A DNA stretch of 64,000 bases from Halorubrum xinjiangense (lineage in GTDB: Archaea > Halobacteriota > Halobacteria > Halobacteriales > Haloferacaceae): NCBI RefSeq assembly GCF_900102375.1, contig NZ_FNBO01000001.1:476692-540691 (forward strand), in the 5' to 3' direction. Every line of letters starts with the position of its first letter. Within the stretch, counting starts at the first letter, position 1. Shown piece by piece: positions 17,706 to 26,322 of the stretch. Position numbers and translations under genes: made by a program. The notes beneath the pieces are model-generated. The model did not search any database, was not told the origin of the DNA, and saw only the letters and a program-made list of their open reading frames with translations.

Positions 17706-18602
17706 TCACCGGAGCCCGCGCGCCGCCTCCCAGCCGCGGATCAGCGACGCGATCGTTCGACAGGTCGGCGTCGAGACCCCATGGCGGTCCGCCCGGTCGA
17801 CGACCGCGCCGTAGACCGCATCGACCTCGGTGCGGCGCCCGTTCGCGACGTCCTCGTACATGGACGACCGGTTCGCGGCGGTGGCGGCGGCGACGCGCTC
17901 GACGGCGTCGACCGCGCGGTCCTCGGCGAGGTCGACGCCGACCGCTCGGGCGACGCGGGCCGTCTCGCGGGCGGCCTCGCAGGCGGCCTCGCTCGCGGGC
18001 CCGTCGAGCGTCGGCCCGTTCTCGGCCCGCGCGAGCGCCGACGGGCCGTTGATCCCGGCGTTGACCGCGAGCTTCTCGAAGCGGCGCGCCGGCATGTCCG
18101 CGGCCACCACCGTCTCGACGCCCGCCGCCTCGAAGGCGGCGCCGGCCCGCGCCGCCGCTGGGCTCGCGCCGCCGGAGAGCGGCCCGACGACGACCTCGCC
18201 GACGCCGGTACAGGTGACGCGGCCCGGCTCGGCGAACCGGGCGCCGTAGCTCGCGGTGCCGGCGAGGACCGTGGCGTCGAGCGCGGCGACCAGCCGCTCC
18301 TCCGTGAGCCCGTTCTGGAGCGAGCAGACTGCCCCGTACTCGCCGGTCGCGAGCGCCCGAGCGGCCGCGTCGGTGTCGTACGCCTTGGTCGTGACGAGCG
18401 CGAGGTCGGCGGTCCGGTGCGTCCCGTCGGTGAGCGCGCGCGGCGCGACGCGGACGTCGACCTCGCCGTCGATCCGGAGCCCGTCCTCGCGGATCGTCCG
18501 CATGTGCGGGTCGCGCCCGACGAGCGTCACGTCGTGCTCGCGCGCCAGCAGCCCGCCCACGAGGCTCCCGAGCGCGCCGGCGCCGTAGACGAGCACCTCC
18601 AT
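17706..18602 (-). CDS. panE: Ketopantoate reductase family protein (2-dehydropantoate 2-reductase)
   Basis: 298 aa. The N-terminal NADP Rossmann motif VYGAGALGSLVGGLLA, the LVTTKAYDTDAAA segment, SLQNGL and the catalytic-lysine region RRFEKLAVNAGINGPSALARA followed by SSMYEDVANGRRTEVDAVYG are characteristic of PanE/ApbA. It would reduce ketopantoate to pantoate for coenzyme A synthesis. Archaea also use other reductases here, so substrate certainty is moderate. A T-rich/TATA-like CCCTTTTCAG lies about 25 bases upstream. Confidence 0.88.
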   Translation of the reverse strand: MEVLVYGAGALGSLVGGLLAREHDVTLVGRDPHMRTIREDGLRIDGEVDVRVAPRALTDGTHRTADLALVTTKAYDTDAAARALATGEYGAVCSLQNGLTEERLVAALDATVLAGTASYGARFAEPGRVTCTGVGEVVVGPLSGGASPAAARAGAAFEAAGVETVVAADMPARRFEKLAVNAGINGPSALARAENGPTLDGPASEAACEAARETARVARAVGVDLAEDRAVDAVERVAAATAANRSSMYEDVANGRRTEVDAVYGAVVDRADRHGVSTPTCRTIASLIRGWEAARGLR

Positions 18603-18682
18603 ACGCGGTCGGACGCGCCCCGACTGAAAAGGGGTAACGGTGAGGACGGGTCCGTCTCGCCCGCGGTCGCCGGCTCCTCAGT

Positions 18683-19885
18683 TCAGCCTTTTAACCCGCT
18701 CCCGGTGAGCGGCACGACGACGTCCTCGTCCGGACCGATCTCCCCCCGCTCGCGGAGGGTCCGCAGCGCGGCGGGCGCGACCGCGCAGGTCGGCTCCGTG
18801 TAGAAGCCGGCGGCGTGGAGCCGGTCGAGCTCGCGCGTCGCAGCCGCCTCGGTGACGGCGAGCGCGTCGCCGCCGGTCGCGTCGATCGCCTCGCGGATCT
18901 CGCGGTCGCGGACCGGGTCAGCGATCTGGATCCCGTCGGCCGCGTCGTTGCGGGCCCCCTCCGGATCGGCCGCCTCCGGACCGTGAAGCGCGCGCACGAT
19001 CGGCGCGACGCCGGCCGCCTGGGCGCCGTAGAGCCGGGGGACGGAGTCGATCCAGCCGGCGCGTTCGAGCCGCCGGAACCCGCGGGAGGCGCCGAGGAAG
19101 AGCGTCCCGTGGCCGAGCGGCGTCACGACGGCGTCGGGGGCGTCCCAGCCGCGCTGAAGCGCGGTCTCGTACGCGACCGTGGCGGTCCCCTCGAAGAACG
19201 CCGGGTTCCAGGCGTGGCTGGCGTACCAGGCGTCGGTCTGAGAGTTTCCATCCGCCTCACCGCCGAGCGCCGCGACGCACGCGTCCGTCACGTCCCCTCG
19301 GCTCCCCTCGATCCGGACCGGCTCGGCGCCGGCGCGGCGGATCGCGCGGAGCTTCGACGCCTTGGCGTCCGCGGGGACGTATATCTCGGCCCCGATCCCG
19401 GCGCGGGCGGCGTAGGTCGCGATCGCGGCGCCCGCGTTGCCGGAAGAGTCCTCGACGACGCGCTCGACGCCCAGCTCGCGGGCCCGGGTCAGCGTCGCGG
19501 TCGCGCCGCGGTCCTTGAACGATCCCGTCGGGAACACGTACTCCAGCTTGAACGACGCGTTCCACGGGGGGAGGTCGGTCCCCGCGTCTCCGGCCGGTTC
19601 GCGCCCCTCGTCGGCGTCGACGAGCGGGGTCAACCCCTCGCCGAGCGTCACGCGGTCGCGGGGGTCGTCGCCGACGGCGAGCAGGTCGCCGAACGCCCAC
19701 AGGCCGTCGCGCGCGTCGAACGACTCGGCGTCGGGCGCCGGGCCCGTTGGCGTCGGCGGGTCGGCGAAGTCGAGCGGAGCGCCGCACCGACACCCCCAGC
19801 GGTCGCGGTACGTCTCACCGCACTCGGAACAGCGGAGCCGGCGGGGACCGGTCGTCGCCGACCCCGAACCGTCGGAGTCCCCCAT
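18683..19885 (-). CDS. thrC: Threonine synthase-like PLP enzyme
   Basis: About 400 aa. An N-terminal zinc-finger-like segment (RCSECGETYRDRWGCRCGAPL) precedes the PLP fold. LGEGLTPLV, the PLP lysine in FPTGSFKDRGA, EDSSGNAGAAIATYAARAG, the glycine loop in VTPLGHGTLFLG and the C-terminal PLTGSGLKG all fit threonine synthase (O-phosphohomoserine to threonine). ATG at 19885 overlaps the stop of the next upstream gene in an ATGA. The longer frame upstream belongs to a shadow of the M14 gene. Confidence 0.92.
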   Translation of the reverse strand: MGDSDGSGSATTGPRRLRCSECGETYRDRWGCRCGAPLDFADPPTPTGPAPDAESFDARDGLWAFGDLLAVGDDPRDRVTLGEGLTPLVDADEGREPAGDAGTDLPPWNASFKLEYVFPTGSFKDRGATATLTRARELGVERVVEDSSGNAGAAIATYAARAGIGAEIYVPADAKASKLRAIRRAGAEPVRIEGSRGDVTDACVAALGGEADGNSQTDAWYASHAWNPAFFEGTATVAYETALQRGWDAPDAVVTPLGHGTLFLGASRGFRRLERAGWIDSVPRLYGAQAAGVAPIVRALHGPEAADPEGARNDAADGIQIADPVRDREIREAIDATGGDALAVTEAAATRELDRLHAAGFYTEPTCAVAPAALRTLRERGEIGPDEDVVVPLTGSGLKG

Positions 19886-20841
19886 CAGTACTCGTCGACG
19901 TTGGTGCCGATCGAGCAGACGTACTCGCCGGCCGCCACCTGCGGGAGCCGGCGCGTCCGCCAGAAGATCCCGTCGGCGTCGGCGGTCACGCGGCCCTCCA
20001 GGGCGCCGAAGGTGTCGGTCACCTCGAAGAGGACGTCGCCGGCCGCGACGCGCTCGCCGAGTTCGCGCTCGAAGCGGACCAGTCCGCCGGCGGGCGACCC
20101 GTACTGGTCGAAGCCGCGGGCGCGGGTCTGCGATTCGAGGGGCGCGTCGCCGTCGAGGAACCCGTAGTGACGGAGCACGTTGAACACACCCTCGACGCCG
20201 TAGCGGATCGACTCCTCGTCCCAGCCGACGCAGCCGCCGAGCTCGGGGTCGACCGTGGGGATGCCGTGTTCCGGGCCAGCCCGGGCGAGCTGGCCGTCGG
20301 GGCCCTTGATGTCGAGGACGTGACCGCAGCCGAACGCCTTCGCGAGCTCCAAGCACTCCCCGTGGAGGCGGTGGCGGACGCCGCAGCGCACGCGCGTCTC
20401 GTTTATCATCCGGCTCGTCGACCCCTGGTGGAGGTCGAGGATGTAGTCGGCGCGCTTGGCGGCCTGGAACGTCTCGTGGGCGATCCGCTCGCTCGTCGTC
20501 CCGTCGGCGTCGCCCGGGTAGCCGCGGTTCATCTTGCGGTCGTCGACCGGGTTCCGGTGTTCCGCGGCCTGGAACGCGAAGTGGTTCACGATGCCGACGA
20601 CGAGGACCGACCCGGACAGCTCGGCCGGGTCGAGCCGCGGAACGACGCGGCTGACGACGCCCAGCCCGTTCAGCTCGTCACCGTCGCTCACCGCCTGTAC
20701 GTACAGCGTCGGCCCGTCGGCCGCGCCGTTGACGACGGCGACCGGCAGCCGGACGGGGCTCCCGTCCCGCATCTCCCCCGCCTCGAGACGGCCCGTGTCC
20801 GTCTCGCCCGGGGAGGCGCGGGCCGTTCCCAGCGTTATCAT
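19885..20841 (-). CDS. Succinylglutamate desuccinylase/aspartoacylase family zinc deacylase (M14-like)
   Basis: 318 aa. The zinc carboxypeptidase-like marks are EHRNPVDDRKMNRGYPGD (the catalytic Asn-Arg region) and YILDLHQGSTSR (zinc His). A C-terminal beta domain contains AAGDVLFEVTDTFG. Members hydrolyse N-acyl amino acids or related amides; the true substrate is unknown. It is translationally coupled to thrC by an ATGA overlap, which may hint at amino-acid deprotection. ATG at 20841 is chosen with a TATA-like CGGATAAAG 27 bases upstream. Confidence 0.88.
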   Translation of the reverse strand: MITLGTARASPGETDTGRLEAGEMRDGSPVRLPVAVVNGAADGPTLYVQAVSDGDELNGLGVVSRVVPRLDPAELSGSVLVVGIVNHFAFQAAEHRNPVDDRKMNRGYPGDADGTTSERIAHETFQAAKRADYILDLHQGSTSRMINETRVRCGVRHRLHGECLELAKAFGCGHVLDIKGPDGQLARAGPEHGIPTVDPELGGCVGWDEESIRYGVEGVFNVLRHYGFLDGDAPLESQTRARGFDQYGSPAGGLVRFERELGERVAAGDVLFEVTDTFGALEGRVTADADGIFWRTRRLPQVAAGEYVCSIGTNVDEY

Positions 20842-20992
20842 TATGCGGAGGTGGGGCGGCCGGGACTTTATCCGTTCGGTCCGCGGCGATCCGACCGACG
20901 CAAGTTTTATCGCCGCTATCGTCCAATCGGACGGTACTACCCCCCGCGGCGTCGGTTCCCGTCCGCCCCGACGACCGCCGCGGCGAGTCCCC

Positions 20993-23191
20993 ATGAGCAT
21001 CGACATCGACCCGCTGCGCGAGGCCGACGGGATCACCGTCACGGACCACATCGAGAACACCCAGTTCGAGGTGTACACCGACCGGCCCGTCGACCCGCGG
21101 CCGCGTCCCGAGTCGGACCACTACTTCCCGGTCGACGCCAGCGTCGCGGTCGAGACGGGGGCGATCGAGATCCCGCGCGTCGCGGTCGTCGAGACGCGCG
21201 CCGGCGACGGGACGCTCCTGACCCACGGGGACTGTTACACGATGCCGGACGGGACGTACCACGTCGGGATCAACCCGGCGCCGACGAAGCTGTACCTCAC
21301 GTTCGACGCCGGCTTCTCCGTCTCCACGACCGACCGGACGACCCGGATCGACCTCGACACGCCGGGCATCGTCGGGCTCGGCTTCCGATCGCTCCACCAG
21401 ACGCCCGCAGGGACGATCACCACCCCCACGGACCCGGAGTCCCTGATGGACGCCGTCTCGCTGCTCGGCTCCGCGCTCCAGACGACCAGCCCGGAGCGGT
21501 CGTTCCCCACCCTGCGGGGCCACCCGCCGCTGATCGAGCCCGGCGAAGAGTTCCGCGTTCCGGAGCGGGTCGAGCCGGTCGACAGCGGCGTCCGGATCGT
21601 CGTTCCCCCGGAGTACCGCTACCTCTACCCCGTCGTCTCGCTGGCGTACTACTTCGCGGCCGACGTCGTCCCGGGCGACGAGCCGCGGATCGAGGGTGAC
21701 GGGTGGTCTTACCCCCTTGAGCCCGGGTTCGAGGCGCGGACCGCGCGGGTGCTCAGGCAGTCGTTCCACATGGACTGTCTCGCCCGCACGGAGGGCTTCT
21801 ACCCGGTCGACCTCCACGAGCGCGAAACCACCGACCTCGGCCTCGACTGGGGGCGGCTGTACGACCTCCCGCTCGCGGAGCGGCTCGGCGAGTACCTCGA
21901 GGTCCCGTTCGCGGACGTCGAGCCGGAGCTGCCGCAGTGGACGCTGACGACGGACGTCCGGCCCGACCCCGAGAACGTGGAGATGCTCCCGTTCGTCGCC
22001 GGCGAGCTCTCGATCGTTCGCTCGCCGGAGACCGTCACGCCGGTAGACGAAGACGGGGGCGTCGGCGTCGGCTTCCTTGGCGGTGCGGACCGGAACCCGT
22101 CGGCGGCCACGAGGCGGGAGATCCCGGTCGGCGGCGTCGCCTCCGACGGCGCCGTCGACCCCGACAGCGGCGGTGCCCTCGGCGGCGGCGAGTTCGTGCG
22201 CGGCGCGAGCGCAGGCGTCACGAGCCCGAGAGCCACCCGCGGCGCGGACGCCTCCACGGACCGCGGCGCCGTCCCAGCGCAGACCGACTTCGTCCGCCCG
22301 GAGCCGGTCGACACCGTCGAGCACGCGTGGGTCGGCGACGGCGTCCCGCTCGACGCGAACAAGGCGACGCTCGACGCGTACCACCGCCGGCTCGAAGCCG
22401 GGCAGGTCGAGCAGTCGCGGATCTCCGTCCTCGTGGTCTGTAACGACGACCAGATGCGCGAGGAGGGGAACGTCGCCGACCTGTACGGGCTCCGCGACAT
22501 GGTCCAGTTCGACATCGAGGTGCGCCACGACCTCACCCGCGAGGAGATGCGCGAGACCCTCGAGTCCGACGTCGACTTCCTCCACTACATCGGCCACGTC
22601 GACGACCGCGGGATGCAGTGCGCGGACAGCTACCTCGATTTGACCGACGAGGACCTCGAGATCGGCGTCAGCGCCTTCCTGCTCAACGCCTGCCAGTCCT
22701 ACCAGCAGGGCGAGGCCCTGGTCCACCGCGGCTCGCGCGGCGGCATCGTCACCCTCTCCGACGTGGCGAACTCGCCCGCGACGACGCTCGGCCGGATCAT
22801 CGCCCGCCTGATGAACAGCGGGTTCAACCTCCGGACCGCGCTTCACGTGGCGAAGCGGGAGTTAATTACGGGACACCAGTACATCGTCGTGGGCGACGGG
22901 GGAACAACCGTTTGCCAGAGCCGGAGCGGCTCCGTTTCTGTGCTTGATCTCTCAGAACCATCTACGGATTCGTGGGATCTGGATGCGAGAATGCTTCCTA
23001 ATGGACCGTATGGGATAGGATCATTAACTGGGATAAATCTCTCAGATTCAACGGACAACCACTATATCCCAACTGTCATAAATATCCAAGAGATTTGTCA
23101 GCATGAACTGATGGATCTGCTCAATTTAGAGACAGTACCTGTTTTTATCAACGACGGACTGAGCTGGAGTGACGAAGTTGTTATTGATTAA
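20993..23191 (+). CDS. CHAT-like (caspase-fold) protein of haloarchaea
   Basis: 732 aa. The N-terminal 440 residues form a conserved haloarchaeal region of unknown fold, followed by a low-complexity Gly/Ala/Asp linker. The C-terminal half has the CHAT/caspase pattern: VDFLHYIGHVDDRGMQC with candidate catalytic His535, then SAFLLNACQSYQQGEALV with candidate Cys567, and GGIVTLSDVANSPATTLGR. CHAT proteases are often effectors in conflict or cell-death systems. The last 100 codons or so (after about 22870) are much richer in A/T than the rest. The frame is open further upstream but ATG at 20993 starts the conserved part. The stop overlaps a convergent small gene. Confidence 0.82.
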   Translation: MSIDIDPLREADGITVTDHIENTQFEVYTDRPVDPRPRPESDHYFPVDASVAVETGAIEIPRVAVVETRAGDGTLLTHGDCYTMPDGTYHVGINPAPTKLYLTFDAGFSVSTTDRTTRIDLDTPGIVGLGFRSLHQTPAGTITTPTDPESLMDAVSLLGSALQTTSPERSFPTLRGHPPLIEPGEEFRVPERVEPVDSGVRIVVPPEYRYLYPVVSLAYYFAADVVPGDEPRIEGDGWSYPLEPGFEARTARVLRQSFHMDCLARTEGFYPVDLHERETTDLGLDWGRLYDLPLAERLGEYLEVPFADVEPELPQWTLTTDVRPDPENVEMLPFVAGELSIVRSPETVTPVDEDGGVGVGFLGGADRNPSAATRREIPVGGVASDGAVDPDSGGALGGGEFVRGASAGVTSPRATRGADASTDRGAVPAQTDFVRPEPVDTVEHAWVGDGVPLDANKATLDAYHRRLEAGQVEQSRISVLVVCNDDQMREEGNVADLYGLRDMVQFDIEVRHDLTREEMRETLESDVDFLHYIGHVDDRGMQCADSYLDLTDEDLEIGVSAFLLNACQSYQQGEALVHRGSRGGIVTLSDVANSPATTLGRIIARLMNSGFNLRTALHVAKRELITGHQYIVVGDGGTTVCQSRSGSVSVLDLSEPSTDSWDLDARMLPNGPYGIGSLTGINLSDSTDNHYIPTVINIQEICQHELMDLLNLETVPVFINDGLSWSDEVVID

Positions 23192-23319
23192 GGACCGGGA
23201 TTCGTGGTAGCGATATTCGCTGCCGCAGATGATGCCTGCGTCAGTAGCAGCAACGCGCTGAACAGGACGCCGGCCATCTTCGGGTGCTCTGCCACGTAAT
23301 CTGCCACACTTTCGTGCAT
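23188..23319 (-). CDS. 43-aa single-span membrane peptide (DUF7503-like)
   Basis: The peptide starts MHESVADYVAEHPKMAGVLF, continues into an Ala/Leu helix (SALLLLTQASSAAAN) and ends NPGP. This pattern (AEHPKM-GVLF-LLLL-Q, Gly-Pro end) resembles tiny haloarchaeal membrane proteins remembered as DUF7503. Its stop overlaps the stop of the CHAT-like gene on the other strand. An AT box (23337-23350) is centred about 25 bases upstream, fitting a leaderless transcript. The function is unknown. Confidence 0.72.
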   Translation of the reverse strand: MHESVADYVAEHPKMAGVLFSALLLLTQASSAAANIATTNPGP

Positions 23320-23336
23320 ATTCGGAAAGTATCAGG

Positions 23337-23350
23337 ATAAATAAATATTA
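23337..23350 (-). promoter_or_regulatory. AT-rich promoter of the 43-aa membrane peptide gene
   Basis: ATAAATAAATATTA (minus strand TAATATTTATTTAT) is centred about 25 bases before the ATG at 23319. The rest of the 23320-23535 gap is AT-rich and shows no other gene. Confidence 0.55.
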
Positions 23351-23535
23351 AGATTGTTCTGCGGTTGAACGATAGAGATATTTGAAATATATTTAAACTG
23401 TATTAAATGGATGTGGCCGTTGAGAGTCGAGGAATCAGCCGTTTAGCGCGATTGTAGACGACTACGCCCGATCGCGCTCGCGACACTGACCGAGGACCGC
23501 GTTTTTTCACCGCCGGGCGCGGAATGTGACCCGCT

Positions 23536-23784
23536 ATGACCGACATCGAGGCGGCAATCCGAGAGGCGTTCGAGCACACCGAGTACGACCTCGGCGACGT
23601 CGCGGTCAACCGCCGACAGGTGCGCGTGCCGGTGAGACAGGAGGGCGCCGACCCCGACGCGCTGCGGGCCGTGATCGAGGAGGCGCTCGGCGCGGACGCG
23701 CTCGCCGCCGTGACGGTGACCACGGAGCGCATCGCCGGCGAGGACACCGTCGGCACCGTCGTGTCGTTCCGCTACCGGGACTGA
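23536..23784 (+). CDS. Small conserved haloarchaeal protein
   Basis: 82 aa, soluble. It reads like an alpha/beta domain (helix IEAAIREAFEHTEYD, strand RRQVRVPVRQEG, helix DALRAVIEEALG, strand DTVGTVVSFRYRD). Codon use is typical of the organism. I do not recognise a named family. It lies 92 bases before the HTH regulator in the same direction. Confidence 0.65.
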   Translation: MTDIEAAIREAFEHTEYDLGDVAVNRRQVRVPVRQEGADPDALRAVIEEALGADALAAVTVTTERIAGEDTVGTVVSFRYRD

Positions 23785-23875
23785 CGCCGTCGAGGAGCGG
23801 GACGGGGCGATCGAGGGACCACCCCCGAGACGCGGTACGGTTAACACGGCGGTACCCGTACACGCGGATCACACG

Positions 23876-24673
23876 ATGACGGCGGAGGAGGGACACGACG
23901 GCGCACAGTACCTCGCCGGCTCGCCCGTTCGGGTCGCGATACTCCGGGCGCTGCGCGAGGAGCCGCAGCGCCCCGCGGCGTTGACCGACGCGGTCGACGC
24001 CACCCGAACGACGGTCCAGCGGATCCTCGGGGGGTTCCGCGAGCGGGACTGGGTCGTGAAACGCGACGGCGACTACCGCGTGACGCCGACCGGGGAGCGC
24101 GTCCACGACGCGTACGAGACGCTCCTCACTGAGGTCGACCGTGCCGAGCGCTACGGGCGGTTCGCCGAGACCGTCGAGCGCGTGGGCGTCGACTTCCCCG
24201 CGGAGGGGATCCCGGACAGCGATCTCACGGTCGCGTCCGACCAGAACCCACTCGCCGTCGTCGATCGGCTCACAGAACTCCTGCGGGAAAGCCGCGGCGG
24301 CGATATCCGCGCCGTCTCCCCCGTCGTCCTCCAGCAGTTCAACGACGCGGCGGCCGCGGCGCTTGACGACGGCGCGAGCGTGGAGCTGATCATCGACCGC
24401 GACGTGGCCGACGCGTCGGTCGCGGAGTTCGAGCCGGCGACGGACCGCGCGCTCGACGACGACGACGCCGAGGTGTACGTCAGCGCCGAGCCGATCGAGT
24501 ACGGCCTCTTCCGCTGTGGCGACGTCGCGTGCGTGACCGCGTACGACGAGCGAAACAACCCGCGGTGCGTGCTCGAATCGAGCGAGGAGGCGGTCGTCGA
24601 GTGGGCCGACGACGCGTTCGCGTCGCTGCGGGACGACGCGACGCGACTCTCCTCGGTCGTCGAGCGGGTCTGA
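23876..24673 (+). CDS. Winged-helix transcriptional regulator (FilR1-like/archaeal HTH family)
   Basis: 265 aa. Residues 10-85 form a winged helix (LAGSPVRVAILRALREEPQRPAALTDAV, TRTTVQRILGGFRERDWV, then wing DGDYRVTPTGERV). The C-terminal 170 residues resemble the sensor domain paired with this HTH in many haloarchaeal regulators (VSPVVLQQFNDAA, VELIIDRDVAD, VYVSAEPIEYGLFRCGDVACVTAYDE). Ligand and targets are unknown. A GTTAACA box lies about 33 bases upstream. Confidence 0.85.
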   Translation: MTAEEGHDGAQYLAGSPVRVAILRALREEPQRPAALTDAVDATRTTVQRILGGFRERDWVVKRDGDYRVTPTGERVHDAYETLLTEVDRAERYGRFAETVERVGVDFPAEGIPDSDLTVASDQNPLAVVDRLTELLRESRGGDIRAVSPVVLQQFNDAAAAALDDGASVELIIDRDVADASVAEFEPATDRALDDDDAEVYVSAEPIEYGLFRCGDVACVTAYDERNNPRCVLESSEEAVVEWADDAFASLRDDATRLSSVVERV

Positions 24674-24687
24674 GAAGGGACCGCCTC

Positions 24688-24822
24688 CTACGCGTCGTCC
24701 GTCGCGTCGGCCTCGTCAGCTGCCTCGTCGGCGGCCGTCTCGGTCGTCGCGTCGTCCGGGTCGAAGTTCGCGGGAACGACCGTCGGGTGGTCGATGCCGA
24801 CGGAGGGCGTGGTGGCGCTCAT
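24688..24822 (-). CDS. 44-aa acidic peptide, function unknown
   Basis: The open frame encodes MSATTPSVGIDHPTVVPANF followed by a strongly acidic Asp/Glu/Ala/Thr tail. The ordered N-terminal part and the acidic tail are typical of small haloarchaeal proteins. An AT-rich box (rc TAATTTTTA, about 24853-24861) lies 30-odd bases upstream. I could not assign a family. It is antiparallel to and directly after the HTH regulator. Confidence 0.5.
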   Translation of the reverse strand: MSATTPSVGIDHPTVVPANFDPDDATTETAADEAADEADATDDA

Positions 24823-24919
24823 GGCTCTACGTGACGATACGCGACTCACGCCCTAAAAATTACCCATAGGCATAACGCATCCGGCTGCGGGCGGCGGATG
24901 CGCCTCGGTTATTTGGCGG

Positions 24920-25453
24920 TTAGGCGACCTGTTCGTCGTACAGGTCCTGCGCGTGTTCGATCGCGTCCTTGGCGGCCTGTTTGTCCTCCCAGCCCAGCGT
25001 TTCGACCTCCTTGCCGGCCTCGAGGTTCTTGTAGGTCGAAAAGAACTCGTCGATCTCGTCGAGGGTCTGCTGCGGGATGTCTTCGAGGTCCTCGATGTGG
25101 TCGAACCGCGGGTCCTCGGTCGGCACCGCGATCACCTTGTCGTCCTGCTCGCCGTCGTCGTCCATCTTCATCAGCGCGACGGGGCGGGCCTCGACGACGC
25201 AGCCGGGGAACGTCTGGTCCTCGACGAGCACCATCACGTCGAAGGGGTCCTCGTCGTCGTAGTACGACTGCGGGATGAAGCCGTAGTCGTACGGGTAGTG
25301 GACGTTCGAGTGAAGCACGCGGTCTAAGACGACGCCGGGGATGTCCTTGTCGTACTCGTACTTGTTCCGTTCGCCTTTGAGACACTCGACGACGGCGTAG
25401 ATCTCGTCCGGCGCGTTCGGTCCCGTCTCGAGATCTTCCCAGAGGTTGACCAT
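24920..25453 (-). CDS. ppa: Inorganic pyrophosphatase (family I, soluble)
   Basis: 177 aa. Hydrolyses pyrophosphate and so pulls biosynthetic reactions forward. Family I marks: VVECLKGERNKYEYDK, HYPYDYGFIPQSYYDDEDPFDVMVLVEDQTFPGCVVEARP (metal-binding Asp residues), and MDDDGEQDDKVIAVPTEDPRFDHI. ATG at 25453 gives the usual archaeal length; upstream sequence is non-coding. Confidence 0.97.
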   Translation of the reverse strand: MVNLWEDLETGPNAPDEIYAVVECLKGERNKYEYDKDIPGVVLDRVLHSNVHYPYDYGFIPQSYYDDEDPFDVMVLVEDQTFPGCVVEARPVALMKMDDDGEQDDKVIAVPTEDPRFDHIEDLEDIPQQTLDEIDEFFSTYKNLEAGKEVETLGWEDKQAAKDAIEHAQDLYDEQVA

Positions 25454-25547
25454 GTGCCCGATGATGGGTGGAAGTCGGGCAAAGTCCTTTCGGGATCGCG
25501 TGGCGACCCGTCCTCGTCGTCGCCACAACGACGAGAAGTCGACGTCG

Positions 25548-25619
25548 CTGAACCGCAGAGAGGCGATGACACTGAACCGCAGAGAGCCGACATCACTGAA
25601 CCGCAGAGAGCCGACGAAA
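25548..25619. repeat. 24-bp tandem repeat, three units
   Basis: Units start at 25548, 25572 and 25596, each beginning CTGAACCGCAGAGAG and ending with variants of a GA-rich spacer. They lie in the 419-base gap between ppa and the PadR gene (25454-25872). That gap shows no gene; it otherwise holds the PadR promoter. There are no spacers between units, so it is not a CRISPR. Confidence 0.8.
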
Positions 25620-25841
25620 CGGAGACGAAACGGGTCGAACCCCCGATCGCTCGGTTTCGATCGCGAGCCGTAATCGGAGCGCGACCGACGATTCCTCGGT
25701 CCACCTGCGGAGAACGGAATCGATCAGTCGAACGCGCTTCACCGCCGGATACCAAGAGCGTCCGCCGAGAGACCGTCGATACCGAGAGATCCGGACAAAT
25801 GTCCGGGGTTACGCATCGCTACGATCGTGAATGTTGAGAAA

Positions 25842-25850
25842 GATTATAAG
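25842..25850 (+). promoter_or_regulatory. TATA box of the PadR-family gene
   Basis: GATTATAAG is centred 27 bases before the ATG at 25873. This decides that start over the in-frame ATGs at 25831 and 25864, because the predicted transcript would begin at or just before 25873. Confidence 0.7.
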
Positions 25851-25872
25851 TTCGGGTCCCCTCATGTCAGGC

Positions 25873-26223
25873 ATGTCAGAGGCACAAACAGTCACTGATG
25901 AGTCGACGGCCGCGAGCGACCTAACGGCGTTCCAACAGAACATCCTCTCCATCCTCGCCGAGGAGCCGATGTACGGCCTCGCCATCAAGCGGGAGTTGGA
26001 GGCGTACTACGGCTCCGAAGTGAACCACGGCCGGCTCTACCCCAATCTCGACGACCTCGTCGACCACGGGCTCGTCGAGAAGAGCGAACTCGACAAGCGG
26101 ACGAACCAGTACGAGCTCACCGACGAGGGCCACGACGTCGTCCTCGGCCAGATCGAGTGGGTCCTCGACCGGTTCGTCACGGACGAGACGCGCGCGGACG
26201 AGGTCCGCGCGCTGCTCGAGTAA
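25873..26223 (+). CDS. PadR-family winged-helix transcriptional regulator
   Basis: 116 aa. LTAFQQNILSILAEEPMYGLAIKRELEAYYG, EVNHGRLYPNLDDLVDHGLVEKSE and KRTNQYELTDEGHDVV are the PadR DNA-binding fold with its wing. The C-terminal helix is short (EWVLDRFVTDETRADEVRALLE), as in the small class of PadR proteins that dimerise through it. No adjacent transporter is present, so the target is unknown. The frame also allows starts at 25831 and 25864. Confidence 0.93.
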   Translation: MSEAQTVTDESTAASDLTAFQQNILSILAEEPMYGLAIKRELEAYYGSEVNHGRLYPNLDDLVDHGLVEKSELDKRTNQYELTDEGHDVVLGQIEWVLDRFVTDETRADEVRALLE

Positions 26224-26322
26224 CGAGTCCGCAGTACCCGAGCACCGACAGCACCGAACGCAACCGAAAAATTCTGGCACACGGCGCGGCGAAAGCCGCG
26301 TTTTCTCTCCGCTGAGCGCAGC

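Noticed and set aside
25548-25619. Possible CRISPR array
   Set aside because: Units are contiguous with no spacers, and no cas genes are present in the window.
25831-25872. Upstream in-frame start of the PadR gene
   Set aside because: The TATA box at 25842-25850 lies inside this extension, so the transcript cannot include it.
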